From positions 124,001 to 188,000 of the forward strand of contig NW_005198091.1 of assembly GCF_000372725.1 (NCBI RefSeq): a DNA stretch of 64,000 nucleotides, read 5' to 3'. The stretch is from Emiliania huxleyi CCMP1516 (Eukaryota; Haptophyta; Isochrysidales; Noelaerhabdaceae). Position numbers and translations under genes: made by a program. Positions within the stretch are counted from its first letter, which is position 1. Every line of letters begins with the position of its first letter. The notes below the pieces were generated by a model, which worked only from the letters and a program-made list of their open reading frames with translations, was not told the origin of the DNA and made no database searches. Below are positions 18,591-28,420 of the stretch, piece by piece.

Positions 18591-21166
18591 TCACTCTCGC
18601 GCTGCTGCCGAGAGCTGCTGTCCCTGTGATGGCGTGCCACACGCCCCACATGTCTTTGCGCAGTGCTGCTGCAGTGACGGGTGCTTGGAGCACTCGGCGA
18701 CCTCCTCTGCACAAGAGAGAAAGTCGGGCCACGGTCGCTCGAGCGCTGCGGCCGGGTCGTCGTACTCGTCGACGCAGCCATCGACAGAGGCAGTCGCGGC
18801 CCCGCTCGACGGCAGCTGCTCGACCGGCACCGGCGCATCAAAGCGCGAAAAGGCGAAGGCCGTGGCGAAGGGTGACGAGACCTCGTACGAGGCGGCGGAG
18901 CCGTCGATAGCGCCCTCTGCCATCGCCGAGGTGGTGTACTCGCCCTCCTCCGGGTACACGTCTAGCTTGCCGCCTCGGGGCTCCATAGAAGAGAAGGATT
19001 GCCCGACGATGCCGTGCGGTAGATCGCGCGTCGACTGGCTGCCCTCCGCCGCGAAGCCAATGTCCAGCCGGTGGTGCGGCCCGGCGATTCGGTTGTAGAC
19101 CGGCCGGCCCGACACCTGCACCGTCCAACCGCGACACGAGAAGGAGGCAGTCGCCATGTTGACTTTGATCGTGAGTGCGCCGCACTTCTTGTACCCGCCG
19201 CGGCCGAGCTGGATGTAGAAGCCGTCGCAGGTGCCGTTGACGTTGCGCCAACCCCAGTTGTTTTCCTCCAGTTCGGAGGCCCAGTACGAGAAGTTGGCCC
19301 ACTGCGCCCATTCTCTCCCGGTGTGTGCCACCACGTGGGCCTCGGTGACGAATGTGCCATTCACGGTGAGCCTGTAGCAGCGGCGACGCCGAATGCGAAC
19401 GTGGCGGGTGAGTCGGGCGGCTGTGTGCTCCGGAGGGGTGGGGGACGCCGCCTGCCGTGGTGGAGTGAAAACACCGCCTCTTCGGTCCGCAGGTTGACAG
19501 CGAAGCCGGGCGCCGAGAAGAAGGAGTACAGCTTGCCCGCTCCACCACGAAAGTCAGCGTTGCCACCGTGTGCAAAGTGGAGGTGCGGGTCCTTCTCAAT
19601 CGTCGGTGTCGGCGGCGGCGGCGGCGAGGGCGGAGGCGGCGGCGGCGGGGAGGTCGACTCGTCGTCATCGTCGACAGGCGTCGGGTCAGGGACGCAACTG
19701 GGCCGAACCTCACCCGAAAAGACAAAGTTGCGGCCATACAGACCGGTTTTTGAATCGCCGACCTTGAGCTTGAAGTCCAGCCTACTAGGATGCAGAGGTG
19801 TGGTGACGGCTCGATCCCTATTGACCACATTCTGACCCGAGCCCTCGGCGTCCCTTTGCTGTTTTCGATCTGGTCGTACGCAAAGCAGATGAACTTTGGA
19901 ACCGTGTCCCTACCCACAAGAGAGTGTCTCATGCTGACGAGCTGCTCTAAGCATCGCGCTGACCCTGCCGTGACCGCATCGGCTTGAGGACCAAGCCCGT
20001 GTTCACATTGGCGTGATTAAAGTCAAAGATGCCCGCAGCCGGGTAGAACTCGCCCGGAGTACACGTATAGTCGGACTGCTCAGGATAGTTTGTATAGTTT
20101 CTTGGGCAAAGGTTGAACTCGGAGCAGTTTCGCAGCAGAACATCGAGCGGGTGGAACTGCGTGAAAGGGGGGGGGGGGCAAGCTGGACGAGGGGAGACTC
20201 CTGTATCGCGTTATCCCAGTCCATGTGCTCTCGTCCCGCCCTCCCGACTACATTGGGCGGACCGGATTATCGCCGCCCTTGCCAATCTTCTTGGCCGAGA
20301 CTGTAACGCAGTTCGACTCCTCTCCGTCGAGGAGCGCCGAACTGCTCTCCTGTATGTCGAGGTAGTCGCTCACGTCTGGCGGCGCCTATAGACGCAGGTT
20401 CCTCAGTCTCACTCTCGATACACACCAGACGGCTGTCCTCGAGGCAACAGCGGTCTGCCGGTCGGGGGATTCCGTCAGGGTACCCGAAGTTGCAAAGCGG
20501 GGGCACAAACCAGTCGAGGTAGAGCTGGTCTGCGCTCTTCTCGCGGTCGGGAGGCTTGCCCTGAAAAAAGTGGTTTGCATTATTGCACACCTGGATCGTT
20601 TCGTGAAGCTGCCCGTCTGGAAAGCCAGCTGCCGACTTGCCAAAGTCTATGTCAAAGAAGCAGAGCTCCGCGTCGTATATCGTCGCATCAACCAACACCT
20701 TTGGATCGTCTGTTCTGTAAGCCTTTATGTTGAAGACCGTCTCCGTGTTCGCCGCCATCGAGATATCGCCAAAGCTGTACTCAAAGGCGATGGCTCCGGA
20801 CTGGCTGCCATCATGGGCGTAGCCCCTGCCGTTGCCTGCTGACGTCCACGGCTTGTACAAGGTCTTGTTGGTCAGGACAAGGTCGACCGGAAAGGATTCG
20901 CCTGGCACACCCGTGAAAAACTGCCCGGTGTTTTCACCGCCCGTAAAGCGCAGCTCATCCGGTGCGTTCGGCTCCACATCTGCAAAGTTGTCGCATTTGC
21001 AGCCGCAGCCACAATCGCATGTCTGGCTTGGGTCATTCAAAAGGACATCCGAAGGCCATTCGCTGTCTTTCACGGTGCACTCGACTGCATGCCCGCCCGG
21101 GATGCCGCCAAGCTTGTTGTGCTTGAGCTGTGCGAGGGTGAAGTCGAACAACAGCCCTTGTGGCAC
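18591..21166 (-). CDS. Secreted/surface protein with VWD-like and C-terminal ShKT domains
   Basis: Six exons resolved with frame kept: 21166-20426, 20385-20263, 20156-19975, 19909-19826, 19781-19452, 19371-18591; about 746 residues. Introns are 40, 106, 65, 44 and 80 bp; the last has a GC donor, the 106-bp one carries a C13 tract. The N-terminal half is Cys-rich (CDCGCGCKCDNFADVEPN; LCNFGYPDGIPRPADRCC). The centre has DPHLHFAHGGNADFRGGAGK and NGTFVTEAHVVAH, a VWD-like/root-cap-type fold, followed by a HGIVGQSF motif. The C-terminus is a ShKT module with its Cys set (CVDEYDD...DFLSCAEEVAECS...HCAKTCGAC). The true start may lie upstream of 21166. Probably extracellular; partner unknown. Confidence 0.78.
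20386..20425 (-). other. 40-bp GT-AG intron
   Basis: GTGTGTATCG...TCTATAG. It is translatable in frame, so it can be missed. Removal joins CCLEDSRL to APPDVSDYLD and opens the downstream exon. Confidence 0.55.
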
Positions 21167-21687
21167 GAACCTACCTCACCACTGCGTCGGTGATGTCCAA
21201 TTTCTGCTGTGCCAACCCCTCGTGCTATGCTACGTGCTGCCGTGCCTCTGCTGGTGCATCTAGGTCCCAGGCCCCTCTAGACAGGAAAAGGGCGCCGCAC
21301 GCACGCCTGGCGCTCGGAGAGCAGCTACAGGGTTGACGAGTCCGAGGAGAGGAAGGAGGCGGAGGCGGAGGCCGCGCATGTGCGAATGCAGTCACGGGCA
21401 GCGCAGCCCGCGACTAGGCGCTGTTTTGGCTCTAACTCTTCGCTATTAGTGATCAGGAAATTAGAACTTAAACAAAACAACTCTCTCTCACAGCAGACAG
21501 GCTCGACACAGGTGCGAACTGGCGCGTGCTAGGAAATTAGAAACTAAGGAGAGAATGTGTGAAAAAAACTGGGGGTGTTGATGACCAAGGGAGGGAGGGG
21601 AGGGGAGGGGAGGGGAGGTGGAGAGCTCTAATGCCGTAATGGCGGTGTGTGTTTGGTCCGGATATGCGAGATGAGCGCGCCACAGAG
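21167..21687. other. Intergenic region with repeat A, copy 2
   Basis: No gene seen. 21469-21532 is the second copy of dispersed repeat A. 21590-21618 is a GGGGA-type tract. Both flanking genes are on the minus strand. Confidence 0.6.
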
Positions 21688-21755
21688 TCAGAGAGCACAG
21701 TCTTTGCCAGTTCGCGTGCCGGTCTCGTTTTGGGGTGGAGATGCATGAGAAAATG

Positions 21756-22677
21756 TTACTCGGCGTTTGCCCTCAAGCGCACGAATCGTAGCGTCGCGTC
21801 GTCGAGGTACGAGAAGAACTGCTGGAAGGGGAGGCCGCGGTGGCGGTGATGAAGGTGGTGCTCGTGCACGCCACGAACCAGCGCGACGGGCAGCCGGCGG
21901 GCGATGCGCAGCGAGCCCGTGGAGTGCGCCTGCAGGCAGATCCGCCGGTAAGATCCCGCGACCGGGCAGTGCTCTCGGCTGCATTCGGACCTCGCTGAGC
22001 AGCATGGTGACGAGGATGTTGTGCAGCCAGCGAGCGAGGCGGCTCTTCGGCGAGCCCCATACCGTGTGCCGCTGCACGCAAATGTTGACGAACACCTGCA
22101 GCGCGCCGTCGACGAAGGAGTGCCGCACCGTCCGAAAGGCCGAGCCCTGCGCCTGCACCGATGCGCCGGTGTCGTCACGATCGTGATGCCGCGCGTGATC
22201 GAGGAGTCGGCCGAACCAGGGCCAGCAGTGCATAGCCAGGTGCAGCCAAAAGAAGAGAAAGTCATAAGCCACCAGCCCTCCAGCGGTCTCTGCAAAGAGC
22301 AGAAGCGAGTCAGACGGGCTTTCGGGACAGCCGCTCTCGACCCCAGCCGGAGGATCCACGAGTGCGATCCACGCGTACACGCCCGCCCAGTAGGAACAGA
22401 GCACGGGCATATCCGCCTGCACGACGGCGAGGAGTCGCTGAACGAACGCGCTGCTGCTCTCCTTCTCGAAGAGCGCAAAGAGGTTCATCCACGCGGTGAA
22501 AGACACCGACGCGATCAAAGGCTCGACCCACCACTGCGTGCACTCGCTGAGGAGGCGAGTGCACGCCATATGAGCAAATTTAACCGCAATTTGGCTATCC
22601 TGGAGCGCAACGTGCAGCTTGAGTTCCAACGTGCGTCGCTCACCGCCCGCCAGTCCTGAGTCGTCGGCGGCACTCAA
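21756..22677 (-). CDS. Fatty acid hydroxylase/sterol desaturase superfamily membrane enzyme
   Basis: Two exons (22677-21991, 21929-21756), 286 residues, 61-bp GT-AG intron. Hydrophobic segments flank the histidine boxes that bind the di-iron centre: FFWLHLAMHCWPW (HxxxH), LLDHARHHDRDD (HxxHH) and, after splicing, VRGVHEHHLHHRHRGLPFQQFF (HxxHH). Such enzymes hydroxylate or desaturate sterols, fatty acids or alkylglycerols in the ER. The substrate cannot be told from sequence. The gene starts only 19 bp downstream of the stop codon of the METTL21-like gene on the same strand. Confidence 0.78.
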
Positions 22678-22696
22678 AGAAAAAGAAAAACCGCCC

Positions 22697-23527
22697 CTAA
22701 ACGGCGCCGCCGCCGAACCCCGCGTACACCTCGTCCCGCTGGCTCGATACTCGAAAGAAACTCACTGGCATGGCCCTCTCCGCCTCTTGTGCGCCGGCGA
22801 AGAAGTCCGCGCCCACCACCTCCGCCGGCCGCTCGACGCTCCCAACGAGCCTGGAGTGGAGCCCGTGACGCGCCTCCAGCAGGTCGTGCACAAAAGTGTG
22901 TGCGTGGTCCGGGACGGAGGCAAACGCTCGGTGGCGCGCGGCGGCGAACAGCGCCACCGGCGGCGGAGAAGGAGACGCGTCCGGCGGGTCGAGCAGGAGG
23001 GCGGCGGTGGTGCACGCGAGCGGCTCGAGCAGAGCGTCGATGTACGTCACCTCGCAGCCGAGGATGAGGTCAAAGCGCTCCCGCGCAAGAGCGCCCGTCG
23101 GCCGCTCCCCCCACGGCAGTGCCGCCGCGCTGACGAGGCAGCCAGCGTGGTCGTCCTCGTTGAATGCAATGTTGGAGCGAAGCAGCGGGAGCTGCTGCTC
23201 CAAGTCGGTCAACACGACGCGGCGTGCGCCCATCTGCGCCAGGCTGAGTCCGATGATGCCAGTGCCGCTGCCGAGCTCCAACACCGACTTGCCCTCGAAC
23301 AGGCCTCGGTTCTGAGGCTCGCTCAGCCACTGCAACAGGCACATCGTGCCGGCCCACACGCTGTCGCCCGTGACCTCGCGAGAGCGGTCAAACCGCTGCT
23401 CGGAGGAGCGGAGACGAATACTGCCACCGCTGCCGGGAAGTGGCCAAGAGCGGAGGGTGGCTGGCGGGATCGCAGCCGCCGCGACGCAAACGAGTGAGCA
23501 GAGCAGCAGGGTACACGTATGTCTCAT
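22697..23527 (-). CDS. METTL21/METTL20-type lysine methyltransferase
   Basis: 276 residues, single exon. Hydrophobic leader (MRHTCTLLLCSLVCVAAAA), then W-rich core with GDSVWAGTMCLLQWL, the SAM motif I KSVLELGSGTGIIGLSLAQMGA, acidic motif VVLTDLEQQLPLLRSNI, and a post-II motif FDLILGCEVTYIDALLEPL. This is the family-16 methyltransferase pattern (METTL21 group), which usually methylates lysines of chaperones or translation factors. The leader implies an organelle or ER location, which is unusual for the family. It ends 19 bp before the next gene. Confidence 0.82.
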   Translation of the reverse strand: MRHTCTLLLCSLVCVAAAAIPPATLRSWPLPGSGGSIRLRSSEQRFDRSREVTGDSVWAGTMCLLQWLSEPQNRGLFEGKSVLELGSGTGIIGLSLAQMGARRVVLTDLEQQLPLLRSNIAFNEDDHAGCLVSAAALPWGERPTGALARERFDLILGCEVTYIDALLEPLACTTAALLLDPPDASPSPPPVALFAAARHRAFASVPDHAHTFVHDLLEARHGLHSRLVGSVERPAEVVGADFFAGAQEAERAMPVSFFRVSSQRDEVYAGFGGGAV

Positions 23528-23803
23528 CCCGCTTCTGCGTGACGCGTGCGTGTCGACGTGTGAGCCTGCAGGCGCCGTCGTTGTGCGTTTATGTGAGCCT
23601 GCAGGCGACGAGCGAGACGGCGAGCGTAGGAGTGGTCTTCACAACCAAAAAGAATTTGCGGTGGAACTGTATAAAACACAGCCATCGTCCTTACAATCCT
23701 TACAAGATCCTGCTCGTAACACCTTGTCCTCCTCCCATCCCTCGTTTAATTTGGTTTGTCTTTTTCGTTCTATCTTTCTTTAAAACACAGCCACGCCAGG
23801 TGC

Positions 23804-24214
23804 AGTTTATTTTTGCTTGGGCGGCAGCCATGCTGAAATTCTGGAAAAACCTGGCCGCCCCCTGCCCTGCCCCTACCTACCTACCTACCTACCTACCTAC
23901 CTACCCTACTTATGGGAAACTAAAAAAGAAATCATGGGCGGGTGAAGGTGGGGTACTATAGTCTATTACCAACTAAAGTGATGGTTGGTGGTACTCTCCT
24001 GCAACCACAGTCCTTCCTGAGACATGACAGGCCACTCTCAAGCCCTACAAGCACCAGATCACCCACTTGGGGAGGGTTGACATCGTGATTTGCGGAAAAT
24101 TTCTTTTTCTGCCGTGAAAATTCCGGCGTGGCGAAGAGAGGGGAAAACCCGACGGGAGGGCCCAGACCTACCCTAGCTACCCCGGCATGGCTGCCGCCCA
24201 AGCAAAAATAAACT
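23804..24214. mobile_element. MITE-like element, copy 1
   Basis: 411 bp bounded by 30-bp terminal inverted repeats (AGTTTATTTTTGCTTGGGCG... and its complement ending AAATAAACT). Inside are a CCTA microsatellite (23875-23910) and an AT-rich core. A diverged, inverted copy lies at 59468-59862. There is no coding capacity, so it needs a transposase in trans. I could not settle a target-site duplication. Confidence 0.75.
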
Positions 24215-24242
24215 ACACTGGCACTAGCACAAGGGTGTGCCT

Positions 24243-24392
24243 CCTGGCGAGTACAGACCACGCCTAGGCCTGCTATTCACAGCACAAGCTTCACGACAGC
24301 AATGTGCAGCGAAAAAAAGCAGACCAGTTGCTATCCAGACGGTTCCCCCCCTGTGAAAAGTGAGGGCTGAGGCGTGGTCTGTACTCGCCAGG
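24243..24392. repeat. 23-bp perfect inverted repeat pair, ~150-bp element
   Basis: Arms 24243-24265 (CCTGGCGAGTACAGACCACG...) and 24370-24392 are exact reverse complements. The spacer is 104 bp and has no gene. Position and size suggest a second, smaller MITE next to the 411-bp element. Confidence 0.65.
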
Positions 24393-24544
24393 TGGGTGCC
24401 TCCGGGTGCCTTTCTAAGAAAAAGAAAACAGACTCCGTGATACATGCACATGCACATGCCATGTGCCTCGAAAACACAAACACACAAACGTCATCGGAGA
24501 GTAAACCCACCCGCCCGCAGGAAAGCCCCGTAGCGTGGAGCTCA

Positions 24545-26782
24545 CTAAGAGGAGCCGCCGCCCATCCACTTCATCGCGGCGCGCGTGCCGTCGCCAAACT
24601 TGTAGCCGCTGTTGCCCGTGGCCGTGCGCACGACGGACTCCACCCCGCCCGCGGCCACCGCTGCCGTGGCGCGGCTCGCGTCGCCGAGCTTGTAGCCGCC
24701 CTCAAACGGGGCTCGCGGCGGCAGCACGGGCTGCCCTGCCAGCTCTCTCAGCGCCTCGAGCGCGGCCGCCACTACCTCCGCCGGCGGCGCCTGCTGCGCC
24801 ACCCGCGCCTCGAGCGCCTCGAGCATCTGCCTGCTCACACACGCCGAAGGGTGTGAAGAGGCGCTGTTTACGGTGAGAGACGGTGCCGGCGTCGTGCACG
24901 CGCCTCGCGCGCACGCGCTGGCTCTGGGAGTGCTGCTTGATCGCCACCTCGGCGGCGATGCGCGCCGCCTCGTCCAGCTTTGCGCTCGCGGTCGCCTATG
25001 CACACGGCTGCCCAACGTGAAGAGACGCCGTTCACAGGTCGCAGCTCCCACCCGGCGTGCAAGGTCGCCTGCCGAGGGTGCACTAGAGTTTTGACATGGG
25101 GCAGGATGCGCCGTGCAGTACACTGTGTGTAGTGTGTGGGGGGTAGCACAGGCGATAGGCACCTGCCAGTCCTCGAGTATCTGCCGCGCGGCCCGCAGCG
25201 AGCGGGTCACATGCACGAGCTTCTCGTGCTCCTCCGCGCGCCGCCGCTGCTCGATGGCGAGCCTCGTCTCTGCCGACGGCGCGACCTCCGCATATGCCTG
25301 CAGGATCTGTCGCGACCAAGTGTTGAGCTCCGCCTGTTCACACCGAGACGCGTGTGAAGAGAAGGGACGCTCCGAGTGCCGCTACCACACGGGCTAAGCT
25401 CTGCCAGCAGCGTCGCGTCGAGGGAGTGGCCGACCGAGAGCTGCGCCGTCTTCTCGTGGTTGAGCACATACTCCTCGATCTCCTACAGGACAGCTCTGAG
25501 GAGGCTCCGCGAAGGCCCCCAGAGAGTGCCGGGGGGGTGCAAACGAGCTCCTCCGACCACTTGAGCCGCAGCAGCACGCCCGTGAGCTGCAGCCGTGGCA
25601 CGCCGTCCGACGCCGCGCTCAGCAGGAAGAGGTACTCATCCCCCCACCAGTCGGAAGCGACGCTGCCGGTCAGGTCACGCTTCAGCCGCTTCTTGATCCG
25701 CATCCTGCCCCGCAGACCGCTCACCGCTACCAGCTGCTGCACGGGCGGCGGCGGCGACAGGAGGGGCGCTCTCGCCCTGTCGCCTATCGCCATCCCCACC
25801 GCCACCCTCCCCGCCACCGCCGTCGGTATCTCCACCGCCACCCTCCCCTCGCCGCCCTCCTTGACGCCGCTCGCCCGGCCATCCGCCTCGTCGCCACCCT
25901 CCCCAAGCCACGATCGCTCCCACGAGTCCACCTCTGCTTCCTGCGCGCGCTGCAGCTGCACGTCAAGGCCGAAGAAGCTGACCTCCTTGTGCAGGACCGA
26001 GCCGTCGTCCACGGCGTCCGCGGCGACCTTTTGGATGGGCGCCCACTCGCTGTCGGTAGTGGACAGGGTCGCCTGCTCAAGCAGAGGTCGGGTAAGGCAT
26101 GTCTCGTCCGTGACACAGCACACAGGTGTGAGCCGACCTGCTCGAGCCGAATGACCAGGCACCTGCCCGGCTCCAGCCCGCGCAGCACCACCACCGTGTT
26201 GCGGAGCGACAACTGCAGGTTCTCGGCCGCGCGGTGCAGAGGCAGCCAATCCTCGGAGGAGGAGCTCCTCTTCGAGGAGGAACTTGAGCTCCGCTGCGGC
26301 GAGGAGTCGGGTGAAGGCGCCGAGCCCGCTGCCTCGGCCGTGTCCTCAGCCTCGTCCCCCGCCGGCGCGGCCCCCAGCTCGAGCTCTAGCTTCAGGTCCT
26401 GAACCTCGACGCGCCAAGGCTTGGAGAAGAGACCGACATCGAGATCGAGGCCGACCGAGAGGCAGAGTCGGACGCTGCCGACGGTGGCCGCGTCGGCGCG
26501 CACGCCGAGGCTGCGCAGAAGCTGATCGATCACGTGCGGCCGAAGCTTGGCGTCCTTGACGATGACGACGGTGTCGCTCATCTCATTGTCGGCGTCCCAC
26601 TCGTAGTCTTCGCAGTACTCTTCCAGCGTCCCGCGCAGGGCCTTTTTCCACGTGCGGCGGGTGTAGGACTGAACGCGGTCTTTGATGTGGGCACTGATGG
26701 CCCAGCTACCGAGCCAGCTGAGAGCTGTCGCTGCCATATCGCTCTCGGCACTGCACTGCTCCTCTCGAAAAGCGAGCGTCAT
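24545..26782 (-). CDS. Short VPS13-like protein with N-terminal chorein domain
   Basis: At least seven exons. Chorein-type N-terminus: HIKDRVQSYTRRTWKKAL, KDAKLRPHVIDQLLRSLGV, ADAATVGSVRLCLSVGL and PWRVEVQDLKLELEL, as in the lipid-transfer groove of VPS13/ATG2. Introns: 26137-26073 (65), 25544-25483 (62), 25368-25334 (35), 25162-25069 (94), 25035-24996 (40), all GT-AG. The last boundary near 24883-24827 is ambiguous by phase. Three introns carry the hairpin motif. The C-terminus has two YKFGD/YKLGD units (GGYKLGDASRATAAVA, SGYKFGDGTRAAMKWM). At roughly 600 residues it is far shorter than VPS13, so it may form a mini lipid bridge or an adaptor. A start at 26734 (MAATALSWLGSW) is also possible. 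Confidence 0.65.
24996..25035 (-). other. 40-bp hairpin intron (introner-like)
   Basis: Starts GTGAACGGCGTCTCTTCACG and ends GTGTGCATAG. The 5' half matches the other family members; the 3' stem is weaker. It separates an 11-codon exon (25068-25036) from the next exon. Confidence 0.55.
25334..25368 (-). other. 35-bp hairpin intron (introner-like)
   Basis: CTTCTCTTCACAC...GTGTGAACAG: a 7-bp stem ends two bases before the acceptor. The donor GTCCCTT is phase 0. A related copy sits around 24871-24831 (GTAAACAGCGCCTCTTCACA...GTGTGAGCAG). Confidence 0.55.
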
Positions 26783-27098
26783 CTGAGACCTCGAGATTCA
26801 TTTCGTGTGCACTGGGAGGTGCGAACCCGGCAACAACGGCCCTTCTGGAAGCCCAGCAAGCAAGCAAGGCTGGTTGGGAGTGCCTTTCTGATGCTCAGCA
26901 TCCCAGGCTCTCAGGCAGGGAGGGAGGGAAGGGGGTGGTAGGGTCGGAGGTTCCGAACTTACCGCGCGCCTTCCTTCCCGGCGTGGGCTGCTAAGCATTT
27001 TTTTCTGAAAATCGGCGTTTTCACAATAGCGTCCTTGCGACGAGGTCAGGAGGCGACACAAAAGCGCTCGTATCGCGCACAGGCGGCGCCGGCAAAAC

Positions 27099-27897
27099 AT
27101 GCCAAACAACGCGTTTCCCGAGGCGCGCGCCGCCCCATCGCCAATACTACCCTAAGAACCCCGCCACCTCCCGCCACCCCGCCGGACCCACCTCCTGACT
27201 CGCCCGGCCCTGCTCATAGGTTGCCAAGGCTCGCCGCACGGCCTCGACCGTTCTCTGCCTCGCCATCTTGACCATCCCGCAGGTCTTCCTGTACTGGCCT
27301 GTGGTGGTGGGCGGCATCGGAGGCGTCCTCGCAGCTTCAATCCTCATCCACAGCACCAACCCCAGCGCGAAGACGCCGACGCGCGGTTTCTTTGTCGCCA
27401 TTGGCACGCTGACGCTCCTTGCGGCGTGCATGCACCTCTTCGTCCTGTGCTATGCCTATCTGAGCCTTGCCTTCTTCTCGGACCAATGTGTCATTTGGGT
27501 CTCGGACGGCGACGGTGGCTACTGCGCGGACACGGAATGGTGGGACGGGCTCGGCTGGCTCCTCCTTGCCGTGTCATCTGTCGTCCTGTTCTGGTGCGCG
27601 CTGGCTGAGATTGCGCAGGCCGTCTACTGCTACAGAGCAGCAAACGCGCTCTCGGTCACGCTCCCGACGCATGCGGGTGACGCGTTTGCCGCAGCTGCCA
27701 CGCCGCGAACGTCGGAGGGCATCGCCGTCACCGGCGTCCCTGTCGCAGTGGCAACGCCAGTGCCGCCGACGCCCGCCCGCTCGAGCTTCGCCGCCACAAC
27801 CTCGCTGGGCGAGGAGGATGAGGGGGAGCCCGCGGAACCGTCTTCGCCCCCGCCCTACTTTCAGGCCAACCTTCAGCGAGTGTCCTCGAAGATCTAG
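27099..27897 (+). CDS. Small multi-pass membrane protein, unrecognised
   Basis: The likely first exon 27099-27122 (MPNNAFPE) joins 27283-27897 through a 160-bp GC-AG intron; the downstream frame has no ATG of its own, which supports an upstream exon. About 213 residues. Three or four hydrophobic helices: VFLYWPVVVGGIGGVLAASILI, FFVAIGTLTLLAACMHLFVLCYAYLSLAFF and GLGWLLLAVSSVVLFWCALAEIAQAVY. The Ser/Pro/Ala-rich cytosolic-type tail holds acidic EEDEGEPAEP and a PPPYF motif (PY-like, a possible WW/Nedd4 ligand). No family recognised. Confidence 0.55.
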
Positions 27898-28420
27898 TCG
27901 TTGCTTCCTTCTCTGCCAGCGAGCAGCTTCCTTGGAGCTGGGTCGTGCTCGGTGGGTGGGGGGGCGGGCGCGCGGGCGGCGGCGCGCACGCAGTCAGCAG
28001 CCTCTGGTCTCAGCCTCTGTATCTATAACTCTTCACCCCCTCCATTCACCGGACCATCGCGTATGTTTGTCACATGCACACGCACATGTGAGCGTCGTAC
28101 AAAAAGCTAATACCGTTTCATGAACCTCGGGCAAAAAACCACCGCGGCGCGCAGGGGCGCGCACCACTCCGCAGTCCGCACGCCACAACCGTCCAACCGT
28201 GCGACGTGTACCGACGCGCAAAAGCAATCAAGAGTCGCGCGGGCAAGTCGAACACACACACATATCCACCGTCCCCACAACCGACACAGGCTGATTCACA
28301 GGCTGCGCCGGCGCGCCTGTGGCGCGCCGACGACCTGTGCTCGAGGAAGCGGCTAGCGATCGCCACGTGTCCACATGCCACAGACGCTCTCGCGTCTCGT
28401 TATGATATCATTCGCAACTC
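27898..28420. other. Convergent intergenic region
   Basis: Between the ends of two convergent genes (membrane protein and COG3). A G-run at 27957-27968 and CACATGCACACGCACATGTG near 28072; no gene seen. Polyadenylation signals are not recognisable. Confidence 0.5.
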
